Source: Caulobacter sp.
Lineage (GTDB): Bacteria; Pseudomonadota; Alphaproteobacteria; Caulobacterales; Caulobacteraceae
Assembly: GCA_017745235.1 (NCBI GenBank)
Contig: JAGHZU010000012.1
Location: 1-64,000, forward strand
Reading direction: 5' to 3'
Length of the DNA: 64,000 bases
The notes beneath the pieces are model-generated. The model saw only the letters and a program-made list of their open reading frames with translations. It had not been told where the DNA came from and made no database searches. Position numbers and translations under genes: made by a program. This document shows positions 39,163-48,741 of the stretch, in pieces (the first letter of the stretch is position 1; each line of letters begins with the position of its first letter).

Positions 39163-39639
39163 ATGAGCAAACCCGCCCCCGACACCCCCGCCGACGGACC
39201 GGCGATGCCGAAGCTCGCCGATTTCATGTGTTTCGCGGTCTATTCGGCCAATCTGGCCTATGGCCGGGCCTACAAGCCCATCCTCGAGGAACTGGGCGTG
39301 ACCTACACCCAGTGGATCATCATCGTGGCCCTGTGGGAGCAGGACGACCAGACCGTGGGCGGCCTGGGCGAGAAGCTGTTCCTGGAATCCAACACCCTCA
39401 CGCCCATCCTCAAGAAGCTGGAGTCGCTGGGCTATCTCAGCCGTCGCCGCGCGCCCGACGACGAGCGCCAGGTGATCGTCAGCCTCACCCCCGCCGGCCG
39501 CGCCCTGCGCGAGAAAGGCGCCCAGCGCACGCTGGTGAAGGCCACCGGGCTGGATCCGGAGGAGTTCTCACAGGTGCAGAACGCCGTCGTGCGCATCCGC
39601 GACAATCTGGTGCGGCATGCGGCCGCGGAGGGATCCTGA
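39163..39639 (+). CDS. ohrR: MarR-family peroxide sensor OhrR
   Basis: 158 aa. The sensing cysteine is C23 (MCFAVYSANLAYGRAY), in the position and context of OhrR. The winged helix is KPILEELGVTYTQWIIIVALWEQDDQTVGGLGEKLFLESNTLTPILKKLESLGYLSRRRAPDDER. Oxidation of the cysteine releases the operators and switches on ohr. Divergent from ohr. Confidence 0.93.
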   Translation: MSKPAPDTPADGPAMPKLADFMCFAVYSANLAYGRAYKPILEELGVTYTQWIIIVALWEQDDQTVGGLGEKLFLESNTLTPILKKLESLGYLSRRRAPDDERQVIVSLTPAGRALREKGAQRTLVKATGLDPEEFSQVQNAVVRIRDNLVRHAAAEGS

Positions 39640-39649
39640 GATCCCCCTC

Positions 39650-39744
39650 AGTCGCTTCGCGACAGCCCTCCTTGAGGGGGAGCATCTGCCCGGACTAGAT
39701 CCTCCCCCTCCAGGAGAGGTGGCCCGGAGGGCCGGAACGGGTCC
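39650..39744. repeat. Dispersed palindromic element after ohrR, ending at prfA
   Basis: Several GC-rich inverted units (CCCTC-CTT-GAGGG; CCTCCCCCTCC...GGAGAGG; GGCCCGGAGGGCC). The 16-mer GGGGAGCATCTGCCCG (39677-39692) occurs as its exact reverse complement at 51608-51623. It lies between the ohrR stop and the prfA stop (convergent genes), so it may serve as a terminator. Confidence 0.6.
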
Positions 39745-40812
39745 CTAGACCCCATCCTCCAGGCTGGCCAGGCGCGCGGCCTGATCTTCCGCGATCAGCG
39801 GGTTGATGACGTCGTCCAGGGCCTCGCCCTCAATCACCTTGGCGAGGTTGTAGAGGGTCAGGTTGATCCGGTGGTCGGTCACCCGGCCCTGGGGAAAGTT
39901 GTAGGTGCGGATGCGCTCGGAGCGGTCGCCGCTGCCGACCTGACTCTTGCGGGCGTCGGAGCGGGCGTCGTCCAGGGCCTGGCGCTGCATGTCGTAGAGG
40001 CGCGCCTTCAGGTTCTTCATCGCCTTGGCGCGGTTCTGGTGCTGGCTCTTCTCCGAGCTGGTCACGACCACGCCCGTGGGCAAGTGGGTGATGCGCACGG
40101 CCGAGTCGGTCTTGTTGACGTGCTGACCGCCCGCGCCCGACGAGCGGTAGGTGTCGATCCGCAGATCGCTTTCCTTGATCTCGATCTCGACGTCCTCGGC
40201 CTCGGGCAGCACCGCGACCGTGGCGGCCGAGGTGTGGATGCGCCCCTGGGCCTCGGTCTCGGGCACGCGCTGCACCCGGTGCACGCCGCTTTCGAACTTC
40301 AGCCGCCCGAACACCCCGTCGCCGGTGATCGAGGCGATGATTTCCTTGTAGCCGCCCATTTCGCCTTCGGAGACGCTGTCGACCTCGACCCGCCAGCCCT
40401 GGTTCTGGGCGTAGCGCTGGTACATGCGGAACAGGTCGCCGGCGAACAGGGCCGCCTCGTCGCCGCCCGTGCCGGCGCGCACTTCCAGGATGGCCGAGGC
40501 GTTCTCGTCCTTGTCCTTGGGGGCCAGCATCAGGGCCAGCTCGCGCTCCAGGACCGGCAGCTTCTCGTCCAGGGCCGCCTTCTCGTCGGCGACCATGGCG
40601 GCCATGTCCGGATCGCCGGCCATTTCCTCCAGCTCGGCGCGCTCGGCCAGCAGCTTGGCCAGGCGCTCGACGGCCTCGGCCACAGGGCGCAGCTCGGCGT
40701 GCTCCTTGGAGAGCTTGACGATCTCGGAGCCGTCGGTGGCCGCGCCCATGCGGGCTTCGACTTCACGGAAGCGGTCGAGAACTTGGTCGAGGCGGGCCTG
40801 GGGCAGTCGCAA
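39745..40812 (-). CDS. prfA: Peptide chain release factor 1
   Basis: 355 aa. The tripeptide anticodon region is P184-E-T ([15 protein letters not shown]) and the catalytic GGQ is at 228-230 ([20 protein letters not shown]). It reads UAA and UAG. The start appears to be TTG at 40810-40812, and no ATG fits the family N-terminus ([14 protein letters not shown]). It is the substrate of PrmC. Confidence 0.94.
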   Translation of the reverse strand: MRLPQARLDQVLDRFREVEARMGAATDGSEIVKLSKEHAELRPVAEAVERLAKLLAERAELEEMAGDPDMAAMVADEKAALDEKLPVLERELALMLAPKDKDENASAILEVRAGTGGDEAALFAGDLFRMYQRYAQNQGWRVEVDSVSEGEMGGYKEIIASITGDGVFGRLKFESGVHRVQRVPETEAQGRIHTSAATVAVLPEAEDVEIEIKESDLRIDTYRSSGAGGQHVNKTDSAVRITHLPTGVVVTSSEKSQHQNRAKAMKNLKARLYDMQRQALDDARSDARKSQVGSGDRSERIRTYNFPQGRVTDHRINLTLYNLAKVIEGEALDDVINPLIAEDQAARLASLEDGV

Positions 40813-40895
40813 GGGAAAACGTCACGTCTTGGCGGAATGGGTCGGCCTCTCTACCCCTCCCCGCGCCCCGCGTCACCCCCGGAGCGCCCGCGCCG

Positions 40896-41381
40896 TCAGG
40901 GCGCGACCGGCCTGACCTCGATCGACACCACCTGCCGCGGCGAGCGCGAGGGATGCAGATCGCCGTCCACCACCAGGCGATAGGGCCCCTCGCGGGCGTC
41001 CAGCGGCTGGCCGTCCTTGGTGTCGGCGATGATCACCGGATTGGCCCGGTAGAAGGGATCGGTCTCGGCCAGGGACAGGATGCTGGTGAAGCCGTCCGCG
41101 CCCTTGGCCACCACCACCTGGCTGAGGTAGCGCCCCATCAGCCGATCGCCCGACACCACGCCGGCCTGCTTGAGCGCGGCGTTCAGCACCGCGCCCTCAA
41201 AGGTGACCGTGTGGCCCTTGGCCTGAAACGTGGCCTTGGCGCGCGGCAGGGCCTTCAGGTCGGCCGGGGTCAGCACGATCGAGTCGCGCCCCTGGACCGT
41301 GACCTTCAGATCCTGGGCCATGGCGGGGCCGACGGCCAGGAGGGTCGCGGCGAGGCCGGCGGCGAGGAAGAACGGGCACAT
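40896..41381 (-). CDS. Exported molybdopterin-oxidoreductase-like domain protein
   Basis: 161 aa with a signal peptide (LAAGLAATLLAVGPAMAQ). The rest looks like the small sulfite-oxidase-type molybdopterin-binding fold (TPADLKALPRAKATFQAKGHTVTFEGAVLNAALKQAGV, GYRLVVDGD-like DGDLHPSRSPRQVVSIEVR). It lacks the Cys that binds Mo in true oxidoreductases, so it may be a structural or periplasmic binding relative. Downstream of the LysE gene on the same strand. Confidence 0.65.
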   Translation of the reverse strand: MCPFFLAAGLAATLLAVGPAMAQDLKVTVQGRDSIVLTPADLKALPRAKATFQAKGHTVTFEGAVLNAALKQAGVVSGDRLMGRYLSQVVVAKGADGFTSILSLAETDPFYRANPVIIADTKDGQPLDAREGPYRLVVDGDLHPSRSPRQVVSIEVRPVAP

Positions 41382-41452
41382 GGGCGGACCTTCGTGAAGC
41401 CTGCCCCGATCTGGGCCTGATACGCCGCCCGAGGCAAGCCCGCGCTTGCCGC

Positions 41453-42130
41453 CTAGCCGTGAGAGGCCATGACCGGCGGCGGGGGCACGTCCTGCACCAG
41501 TTCGCGCAAGGCCTGCTCGGGCGGCTTGGCCGGGCGGGTCTCGACCACCAGCGGATAGAGCGAGATCACCAGCAGGGCCGCCATGGTCCAGTTGAAGGCC
41601 CGCAGGGCGCCCGGACGGTCCAGGAACCGCCGCATGCCCACGCCGAACCCGGCCCAGGCGGCGCTGCACGGCATGCCCACCAGCATGAAGGTTCCGGCGA
41701 CGATCAGGACGGCGGCGGCCGAGCCCTCGGGGGTGTAGGTGGTGGCGGCCGTCAGAGCCATGGCCCAGGCCTTGGGATTGACCCACTGGAAAGCGGCCGC
41801 CTGCAGGAAGGTCATAGGCTGGGCGCCCGAAGCCTTGTCCGTGATCCCCTTGGCCGTGGCGATCTTCCACGCCAGCCACAGCATGTAGGCTCCGCCCACC
41901 CAGCGCAGCACCTCGTGCAGCACCGGCCAGGCCTTGAACAGTCCGCCCAGGCCGAAGCCCATCGCCAGCACCATCACCGCCAGCCCGCAGCCAATTCCCA
42001 GGATGTGCAGGATCGTGCGGCGGAAGCCGAAGTTCGCGCCCGAGGCCAGCAGCATCATGTTGTTGGGACCGGGCGTGCCGGCCGTGGCGGCGGCGAACAG
42101 GACGAAGGCGAGCAGCAGCTGGACAGTCAT
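41453..42130 (-). CDS. LysE/RhtB-family amino-acid exporter
   Basis: 225 aa with about six helices. The family N-terminus (LLAFVLFAAATAGTPGPNNMMLLASGANFGFRRTILHILGI) and the NPKAWAMALTAATTY motif are present. It exports amino acids or related compounds. Divergent from the MocR gene. Confidence 0.9.
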   Translation of the reverse strand: MTVQLLLAFVLFAAATAGTPGPNNMMLLASGANFGFRRTILHILGIGCGLAVMVLAMGFGLGGLFKAWPVLHEVLRWVGGAYMLWLAWKIATAKGITDKASGAQPMTFLQAAAFQWVNPKAWAMALTAATTYTPEGSAAAVLIVAGTFMLVGMPCSAAWAGFGVGMRRFLDRPGALRAFNWTMAALLVISLYPLVVETRPAKPPEQALRELVQDVPPPPVMASHG

Positions 42131-42195
42131 GGCGGACGCTCCTCAAGTCGGAATGTCACGGTCAATCACGCCGATTGCATCATGAGTCAAAACCT

Positions 42196-42216
42196 ATATT
42201 GTCACCATGACAATAT
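42196..42216. promoter_or_regulatory. Perfect inverted repeat, operator of the MocR/LysE pair
   Basis: Arms ATATTGTCA (42196-42204) and TGACAATAT (42208-42216) with the 3-nt spacer CCA. It lies 10 bp upstream of the regulator start and 66 bp from the lysE start. TTGTCA/TGACAA half-sites are common for GntR-fold regulators. Confidence 0.7.
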
Positions 42217-42226
42217 CGGAGCCCGC

Positions 42227-43600
42227 ATGCCCGACTGGATCCCTGTGCTGCCGCCCGGCGACGCGCCCTTGTACGAGCGCCTGCTGGAGGCTCTCCGCGC
42301 CGACATCGCCTCGGGCGCCCTGGCCGAGGGTCGCCGCCTGCCGCCCCAGCGCGATCTGGCGCACCGACTGGGCCTGGGGCTGGGCACGGTGACGCGAGCC
42401 TATGCCGAGGCCGAGAAGGCCGGGCTCGTCCAGGCCCACGTCGGGCGAGGCAGTTTCGTGCGCGGGGTCGCGCCGCGTCCGGCGGCCGAGGATCTGGGGC
42501 CGATCAATCTGAGCCAGAACATCGCCCCGATCGGACCGGGCGGCGGGCGGATCGCCCAGACCCTGGCGCGGCTGCAGCGTCGCCCCGACCTGCTCGACAA
42601 CCTGGCCTACGCCCCCTCGGCGGGCCTGGAGACCCATCGCCGGGCCTTCGCGGCCTGGCTGTCGCGCACCGCCGGCGTCGAGCGCGCGGACTGGCGCCAG
42701 CTGATCTGCTGCGCCGGCGCCCAGCACGCCCTGAGCCTGGCCCTGGCCGCCCTGTGCCGTCCGGGCGACGAGGTGTTGTGCGAGGCCGCCACGTTTCCCG
42801 GAGCCCGCGTCCTGGCCGACCTCGCCGGCTATCGACTGACCGGCGTGGCCATGGACGGCGAAGGCCTGCTGCCAGACGCCCTGGACCGGGCGGCGGCGAA
42901 CGGGGCCAAGGCGGTGTTCGTCCTGCCCACCCTGCAGAACCCCACCGGCCGGATCATGAGCGCCGCCCGCCGCGCCGACATCGTGGCCGTGGCGCGCCGG
43001 CGCGACCTGTGGATCATCGAGGACGGTATCTATGCGGTCTTCGGCGGCGAAGCCTTGCCCCCGCTGGTTGATCTGGCCCCCGAGCGGACGATCCACGTCT
43101 CGGGCGTCTCCAAGGCCCTGGCGCCCGGCCTGCGCGTCGGTTTCCTGCTGGCGCCGCCCGGCGAGCTGTTCGAGCGGGTCGTCCACGCCGCGCGCGCCCA
43201 GTTCTACGCTCCGCCCAACTTCGGCGGCCTGATCGCCACCCAGTGGATCGAGGACGGCACGGCCGACCAGATCGCCGCGGAAACCGTGGCCGAAACGGCC
43301 GCCCGCGTGGAGATGGCCCTGCGGATCGTCGGCCCGGCGATCGAGACGCCCGCCTCACCCAGCGCCCTGCATCTGTGGCTGCCCATGGCGGAGCTGGAGG
43401 CCGAGCGCGTCGCCGGCCGGGCCCTGCGCGGCGGCGTCGACCTGACCCCGCCCTCGGCCCCGATCGTCGCCCCCGGCCTGACGACCGGCCTGCGCATCTG
43501 CCTGGGCGCGCCCCGCGACCAGGTCGAGCTGGAACGCGGCCTGCGCGTGGTGGCCGAGGCGCTCGCCGGCGCCGACGAACGCTCGCGCTCGATGATCTGA
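42227..43600 (+). CDS. MocR-type regulator (GntR helix-turn-helix fused to aminotransferase)
   Basis: 457 aa. The N-terminal winged helix is PLYERLLEALRADIASGALAEGRRLPPQRDLAHRLGLGLGTVTRAYAEAEKAGLV. The C-terminal PLP fold-type I aminotransferase has the PLP lysine in HVSGVSKALAPGLRVGF, with CCGAQHAL and PTLQNPTGRIMS. MocR proteins use PLP or amino adducts as ligands and usually control a divergent gene, here lysE. Start at 42227 after GGAG. Confidence 0.92.
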   Translation: MPDWIPVLPPGDAPLYERLLEALRADIASGALAEGRRLPPQRDLAHRLGLGLGTVTRAYAEAEKAGLVQAHVGRGSFVRGVAPRPAAEDLGPINLSQNIAPIGPGGGRIAQTLARLQRRPDLLDNLAYAPSAGLETHRRAFAAWLSRTAGVERADWRQLICCAGAQHALSLALAALCRPGDEVLCEAATFPGARVLADLAGYRLTGVAMDGEGLLPDALDRAAANGAKAVFVLPTLQNPTGRIMSAARRADIVAVARRRDLWIIEDGIYAVFGGEALPPLVDLAPERTIHVSGVSKALAPGLRVGFLLAPPGELFERVVHAARAQFYAPPNFGGLIATQWIEDGTADQIAAETVAETAARVEMALRIVGPAIETPASPSALHLWLPMAELEAERVAGRALRGGVDLTPPSAPIVAPGLTTGLRICLGAPRDQVELERGLRVVAEALAGADERSRSMI

Positions 43601-43738
43601 GCCCTACGGCGGCGCGCTGGATGGTCTGCAGCCGCCCCGCCACGCCCGGCCTCGCCCGCGCTCCGGATGCGGAACCGCCCCATCGGGCCGCTTTCGCGGG
43701 ATGGGCGGACTGTTGTGGGGACTATTGCAGAGGGCGAA

Positions 43739-44878
43739 CTACTCGGCCGCGATCGCCTTGGCGTCGGCCTCGGCCTTCAGCTGGGCGGCGCGCTGCTCGA
43801 CCAGCTCGACGATGTGGTCGATCATGCCGTCGTTGGACTGCTTGTGGTCGGGCTTGCCGGCCATGTAGATCATGCCCGAGCCGGCGCCGCCGCCGGTGAA
43901 GCCCAGGTCGGTCATCAGCGCCTCGCCCGGGCCGTTGACCACGCAGCCGATGATCGACAGCGACATCGGCTGGGAGATGTGGGCCAGGCGCTGCTCCAGC
44001 TCCTCCACCGTCTTGATGACGTTGAAGCCCTGGCGAGCGCACGAGGGGCAGGCGATGATGTTCACGCCGCGGTGGCGCAGGCCCAGCGACTTGAGGATGT
44101 CGAAGCCGACCTTGACCTCTTCCACCGGGTCGGCGGCCAGGCTGACGCGGATGGTGTCGCCGATGCCGGCCCACAGCATCGAGCCGATGCCGATCGAGGA
44201 CTTCACCGTACCGGTGCGCGTAGCGCCCGCCTCGGTCACGCCCAGGTGCAGCGGGCAGTCGATGGCCTCGGCCAGTTGCTGGTAGGCCGCCACGGTCAGG
44301 AACGGGTCGGACGCCTTCACCGAGATCTTGAACTCGTGGAAGTCGTGGTCCTGCAGGATCTTGGCGTGGTTCAGGGCGCTTTCGACCATCGCCTCGGGGC
44401 ACGGCTCGCCGTAGCGCTCCAGCAGCTCGCGCTCCAGCGAGCCGGCGTTGACGCCGATGCGGATCGAGCAGCCGTGGTCCTTGGCGGCGTTGATCACGTC
44501 GCGCACGCGGTCGGGGCTGCCGATGTTGCCGGGATTGATGCGCAGGCAGGCCGCGCCCGCCTGGGCGGCCTCGATGCCGCGCTTGTAGTGGAAGTGGATG
44601 TCGGCCACGAGCGGCACGCGGGCCTCGCGCGCGATCGTCTTGAAGGCGGCCGTGCTCTCCACGTCGGGGCAGCTGACGCGAACGATGTCGGCGCCGGCCT
44701 CCTCCAGCTGGCGAATCTGCTCCAGCGTCGCGGCCGCGTCGCTGGTCAGGGTGTTGGTCATCGACTGGACGGTGATCGGCGCATCGCCGCCCACCTCGAC
44801 ATTGCCGACGCGGATCTTGCGCGACTTGCGGCGCTCGATCATGCGCCAGGGACGAACGTGGGTGTGGTCAGCGGCCAT
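43739..44878 (-). CDS. ispG: 4-hydroxy-3-methylbut-2-enyl diphosphate synthase IspG
   Basis: 379 aa. Iron-sulfur ligands are in [15 protein letters not shown] and [11 protein letters not shown], the Glu of the latter completing the [4Fe-4S] site. TIM-barrel N-terminus ([24 protein letters not shown]). It catalyses the penultimate step of the MEP isoprenoid pathway. The next gene upstream is the RodZ-like one, 85 bp away. Confidence 0.95.
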   Translation of the reverse strand: MAADHTHVRPWRMIERRKSRKIRVGNVEVGGDAPITVQSMTNTLTSDAAATLEQIRQLEEAGADIVRVSCPDVESTAAFKTIAREARVPLVADIHFHYKRGIEAAQAGAACLRINPGNIGSPDRVRDVINAAKDHGCSIRIGVNAGSLERELLERYGEPCPEAMVESALNHAKILQDHDFHEFKISVKASDPFLTVAAYQQLAEAIDCPLHLGVTEAGATRTGTVKSSIGIGSMLWAGIGDTIRVSLAADPVEEVKVGFDILKSLGLRHRGVNIIACPSCARQGFNVIKTVEELEQRLAHISQPMSLSIIGCVVNGPGEALMTDLGFTGGGAGSGMIYMAGKPDHKQSNDGMIDHIVELVEQRAAQLKAEADAKAIAAE

Positions 44879-44963
44879 GGCGCCAATCTAAGGGGTTTGA
44901 CCGAGGAACCCAAGGGGATCCCGGGAGCGGCGCGCGAATGTCGCGCGCCCGTCGTGCGTCGGA

Positions 44964-46106
44964 CTAGCGCGGGGCGGCCGGCGCGGTCGCCGCGGAAGGC
45001 TGCGCCTGGGCCTGGATCGGCGGCTTGGCCTGCCCCTGGGGCGCCGGCGCGGCCGGCGGCGGGACGGCCAGCTTGCTCAGCGCCAGCTGCGGAGCCGAGG
45101 CCCGCGAGGTGAGAATGCCGCCGACATAGACGTCGAACGAGCCCGGATCGGCGAACTCGGCGGTCAGGCCGGGCGTACGCGGCGCGCGATAGGACTCGCC
45201 GGCCGCCATCCAGCGGGCCAGCAGGGGCGCGCCGTTGGCGGAACGGATCGTCAGGGCCGAGGGCTTGCGCGCCTGCAGGATCACGCCCGAAGCCTCGGCC
45301 GGGCTGGCGCCCAGGATCGCGCCCTTGGGCTTGAACGGCGAACCCAGGGCGGCCAGGTGGGCGGTATCGGGCGTATTGGCCTCGGCGGCGGCGCGGGCCT
45401 TCGCCGCGGCGCTGACGGCGTCGGCCGAGCCCCCGTTGGCGGCGGCGTCGTCCAGGCCGGGAGTCTTGTAGGGCTCGGGCGTGGTCGACTCGACCGGGGC
45501 CGGCAGCGGCGCGCCCAGCGAGACCGAGCCGCCGCTGGCCGCGCCGGCGGCGCTGGCCACGGCTGCGGGAGCGGCGACGGCCGCGGTGGCCTGGGTCTGC
45601 CCCACCTGGGCGGGCGGGGTGTCCTTGGCGATGGCGCGCTGGGCCACGTTCCACATGACGATGGCGCCGACCACCAGCACGCCCAGCACCAGCAGCAGGC
45701 CCAGGCGCGGGTCGCGCTCGTGCCGCACCCCGACCGGGGCGCGCAGCGGCTCGCCGTCGTCGGGCGCGTCCATCTTGAAGCGGGCGACGGCCGCGTCCTC
45801 GTCCATGCCCAGCAGCTTGGCGTAGGATTTCACGTAACCGATGGTGAACGGGCGCGAGGGCAGCTCGTCCAGGCGCATGTCTTCCAGCGCCTCGACATAA
45901 CCCTGGCGGATGCGGGTGGCGTCGGCCACATCCTGCAGGGTCAGGCCCCGGAACTCGCGCGCCGCCCGCAGGGCCGCGCCGAGATCGACGCCGTATTCGA
46001 TGGAAGGCTGATGAACGGACACCGACGCGTCCTCGTGATCGCCGTCCGCGACATTGCCGTCGGCAACCAAGTGCAAATGCGAAACCCTGCCCGTATCGAG
46101 CGGCAT
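44964..46106 (-). CDS. RodZ-like helix-turn-helix membrane protein
   Basis: 380 aa. Residues about 45-115 form the HTH_25 domain (GAALRAAREFRGLTLQDVADATRIRQGYVEALEDMRLDELPSRPFTIGYVKSYAKLLGM). One membrane helix follows (RLGLLLVLGVLVVGAIVMW, near 155). Then comes a Pro/Ala-rich periplasmic linker and a small DUF4115-type domain (LTIRSANGAPLLARWMAAGESYRAPRTPGLTAEFADPGSFDVYVGG). RodZ links MreB to the wall; this is the shape of that family. Upstream of ispG. ATG 46104-46106. Confidence 0.85.
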   Translation of the reverse strand: MPLDTGRVSHLHLVADGNVADGDHEDASVSVHQPSIEYGVDLGAALRAAREFRGLTLQDVADATRIRQGYVEALEDMRLDELPSRPFTIGYVKSYAKLLGMDEDAAVARFKMDAPDDGEPLRAPVGVRHERDPRLGLLLVLGVLVVGAIVMWNVAQRAIAKDTPPAQVGQTQATAAVAAPAAVASAAGAASGGSVSLGAPLPAPVESTTPEPYKTPGLDDAAANGGSADAVSAAAKARAAAEANTPDTAHLAALGSPFKPKGAILGASPAEASGVILQARKPSALTIRSANGAPLLARWMAAGESYRAPRTPGLTAEFADPGSFDVYVGGILTSRASAPQLALSKLAVPPPAAPAPQGQAKPPIQAQAQPSAATAPAAPR

Positions 46107-46275
46107 GGCGCCCTGTGACCCCAAATTCGCGCCGCCAGGGAAACCCTTTGCGAGCATCCGACGACTATGCCCCACGCGGTTTAGCGGGAACTCGTTAATA
46201 TTTTATGGTCGATATCAAAGTAAGTTGCCGGATTCAATGCACTAAACAGCGGAGCTTGGTTAATATCCGCTGCCT

Positions 46276-48540
46276 TCAGACCGCCACGTAAAGCTTGCGC
46301 GCCAAGGTTTCGATCTCGCCACGGAGCGACCCGGCCGAAGTCTTCAGCAGCGCCTCGACATTGCGCCGCGCAGCCTCGCGATCACAGGACAGGACCATCT
46401 GCTTGACTGGACCGATGCCGGCGGGCGGCATGGACAGCCGATCAAAGCCCAGCGCCAGCAGCGCAAAGGCCTCCAGCGGCCGACCAGCCATCTCGCCGCA
46501 CACCGAAACCGGCGTTCCGGTGTCGGCGCAGGCCTGCTGGATGGTCTTCAGCGCCCGCAACGCGGCGGGCGACAGCGGGTCGTAGCGGTCCGACACCCGG
46601 GGGTTCCCCCGGTCGGCCGCGAACAGGTACTGCATCAGGTCGTTGGTGCCGACCGAGACGAAGTCGGTCATCGGCAGCAGCGCGTCCAGATGCCACAGCA
46701 GCGAGGGGGCCTCGACCATGGCCCCGACGTCCAGCCGGGCCGGTTCGGGCCGGCCGCGCTTGAGCGCCCAGGCCACTTCCTGGTCGACGAAGGCGCGGGC
46801 GGCGCGGAACTCGTCGACGTTGGCCACCAGCGGGAACATGATCCGCAGCTCGCGCCCCCGCGCGGCCTTGATCAGGGCGCGGATCTGCATGCGCAGCAGC
46901 GCCGGACGGTCCAGGCCCATGCGCACGGCGCGCCAGCCCAGGGCCGGATTGTCCTCGCGCTCCAGCTCCATGTACGGCAACAGCTTGTCGCCGCCCAGGT
47001 CGAGCGTGCGGAAGGTCACCGGCATGCCGCCGGCCGCATCCAGCACCTTCTCGTAGAGGCTGGTCTGGGCGTCCAGGCGGGGCATCTCCTCGGCCACCAT
47101 GAACTGGAACTCGGTACGGAACAGGCCGATGCCCTCGGCCCCCGTCTCGCCCAGGATGTCGAGATCGACGGCCAGGCCCGCGTTCATCAGCAGGGTGACC
47201 TTGTCGCCGTCCTTGGTGACGGCGGGCGTGTCGCGCAGGCGGGCGAACTCGGCCTTGCGCTGGGCCCGCACCTCCATCCGGGCCTGCAGCGCCTTGACCA
47301 CATCGGCGCGCGGCCGCAGCCAGGCCTCGGCGGTCTCGGCGTCGACCACCACGGGGTCGCCCTCGTTGACCCGGTCGCGCAGGCCGGGCAGGCGCCCGAC
47401 GCAGGGGATGTCCAGCGCGCGGGCCACGATGCCGGCGTGGCTGGCGGCGCTGCCCTCCTCCAGCAGGATGCCCTTGAGCTTGGTGCGGTCGTATTCCAGC
47501 AGGTCGGCCGGCCCCAGGTTCCGGGCGATCAGGATGGCGTCGTCGGGAAGCACCCGCACGGCGTGAACGTCGCCCGACAGGTGACGAAGCAGGCGGTCGT
47601 TCAGGTCTTCCAGGTCGTGCAGGCGCTCGCGCAGATAGGGATCGCGGGCCTGGCCCAGGCGGGCGCGGTGCTCGGAGCGCACCCGCTCGACGGCGGCCTC
47701 GGCGGTCAGGCCCGAGCGCACGGCTTCCTGCAGGGACCGGTTCCAGCCCCGGTCGTGGGCGAACAGGCGGTAGGTCTCCAGCACCTCGTACGAGGCGCCG
47801 ACCAGGCCGTGCTGGCCCTCCAGCATCTCGTCGATCTGGGTCTGCAGGGCCTCGACGGCCCACTTCAGGCGCGCCTCCTCGGCCAGGGCGTCGTCGGACA
47901 GCAGTTGCTCGGGAGCCACCGGCTGCTCGTGCAGCACGGCCACGCCGTACGCCAGTCCCTCGGCGAAGCGCGCGCCCTTCAGCCGCTCGGGCTTGTGGGG
48001 CGCGATCTCGACGTCCTTGAGCTCGCCCTGCCCCAGCAGTTCGCTGGAGCTGACCATCTCGGCCAGCACCATGGCGATGATCTGCAGGTCCTCGACCTCG
48101 TCCTCGCCATAGACGCGCTCGGTGCGGTTCTGGACGACCAGAACGCCGATGGCCCGACCGCCGCGCAGGAGCGGCACGGCCAGGAACGCGTGGTAGGGGT
48201 CTTCGCCGGTTTCCGGACGGTACGAGAAGGCGGGGTGGCTGGCGGCGTCCGACAGGTTCAGCGGCCGGCCCAGGCGCATGGTCTCGCCGACCAGGCCTTC
48301 GCCGGGTTTCATGCGGGTGACGTGGACGGCGCCGGGGTCCAGACCCTCGGTGGCGAACAGCTCCATGTCGCCCGAGGCGCGGCGCAGGTAGATCGAGCAG
48401 ACCTCCGCCACCATCGAGATGGCGATGGTGCGCACCACCATGTCGAGCTTGGCCTGGGCGGGACCGCCGCCGGCCATGGCTTCGCGAATCTGCCGAAGCA
48501 GGCTGCGTGGTCCTCGAACCGCGATGCCGGACGCCGCCAT
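46276..48540 (-). CDS. ptsP: Nitrogen-PTS enzyme I (PtsP) with GAF domain
   Basis: 754 aa. GAF domain at about 30-165 (VCSIYLRRASGDMELFATEGLDPGAVHVTRMKPGEGLVGETMRLGRPLNLSDAASHPAFSY). The phosphorylated His is H368 (GSAASHAGIVARALDIPCV). The C-terminal PEP-binding domain has GLFRTEFQFM and SVCGEMAGRP. It moves phosphate from PEP to NPr. In Caulobacter the nitrogen PTS is linked to glutamine sensing and (p)ppGpp. It lies 170 bp upstream of the RodZ-like gene. Confidence 0.95.
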   Translation of the reverse strand: MAASGIAVRGPRSLLRQIREAMAGGGPAQAKLDMVVRTIAISMVAEVCSIYLRRASGDMELFATEGLDPGAVHVTRMKPGEGLVGETMRLGRPLNLSDAASHPAFSYRPETGEDPYHAFLAVPLLRGGRAIGVLVVQNRTERVYGEDEVEDLQIIAMVLAEMVSSSELLGQGELKDVEIAPHKPERLKGARFAEGLAYGVAVLHEQPVAPEQLLSDDALAEEARLKWAVEALQTQIDEMLEGQHGLVGASYEVLETYRLFAHDRGWNRSLQEAVRSGLTAEAAVERVRSEHRARLGQARDPYLRERLHDLEDLNDRLLRHLSGDVHAVRVLPDDAILIARNLGPADLLEYDRTKLKGILLEEGSAASHAGIVARALDIPCVGRLPGLRDRVNEGDPVVVDAETAEAWLRPRADVVKALQARMEVRAQRKAEFARLRDTPAVTKDGDKVTLLMNAGLAVDLDILGETGAEGIGLFRTEFQFMVAEEMPRLDAQTSLYEKVLDAAGGMPVTFRTLDLGGDKLLPYMELEREDNPALGWRAVRMGLDRPALLRMQIRALIKAARGRELRIMFPLVANVDEFRAARAFVDQEVAWALKRGRPEPARLDVGAMVEAPSLLWHLDALLPMTDFVSVGTNDLMQYLFAADRGNPRVSDRYDPLSPAALRALKTIQQACADTGTPVSVCGEMAGRPLEAFALLALGFDRLSMPPAGIGPVKQMVLSCDREAARRNVEALLKTSAGSLRGEIETLARKLYVAV

Positions 48541-48691
48541 GTCTCCGCGCGCTCTCCCCTGGTGGATAAGGCTTAGCCCGGCAGAACGCGCCGGGGGTTA
48601 ATGCAGCCGCATCACCTTCAAGCGGGCTATAGCAGATTTCGCGAGCCGCACAGCGTTCGCTCGCGGTCAAATTGCGGATGACGCACGAAAA

Positions 48692-48718
48692 GGCGCCGCT
48701 TCACCAAGAAGCGGCGCC
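48692..48718 (-). terminator. Terminator after the YR-rich glycine-zipper gene
   Basis: GGCGCCGCTTC and GAAGCGGCGCC form an 11-bp stem with loop ACCAA. On the minus transcript it is followed by TTTTCGTG. It lies 24 bp after the stop of the 48742-49158 gene. Confidence 0.75.
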
Positions 48719-48741
48719 CAGGTGTTTCAACTGATCGGCGG

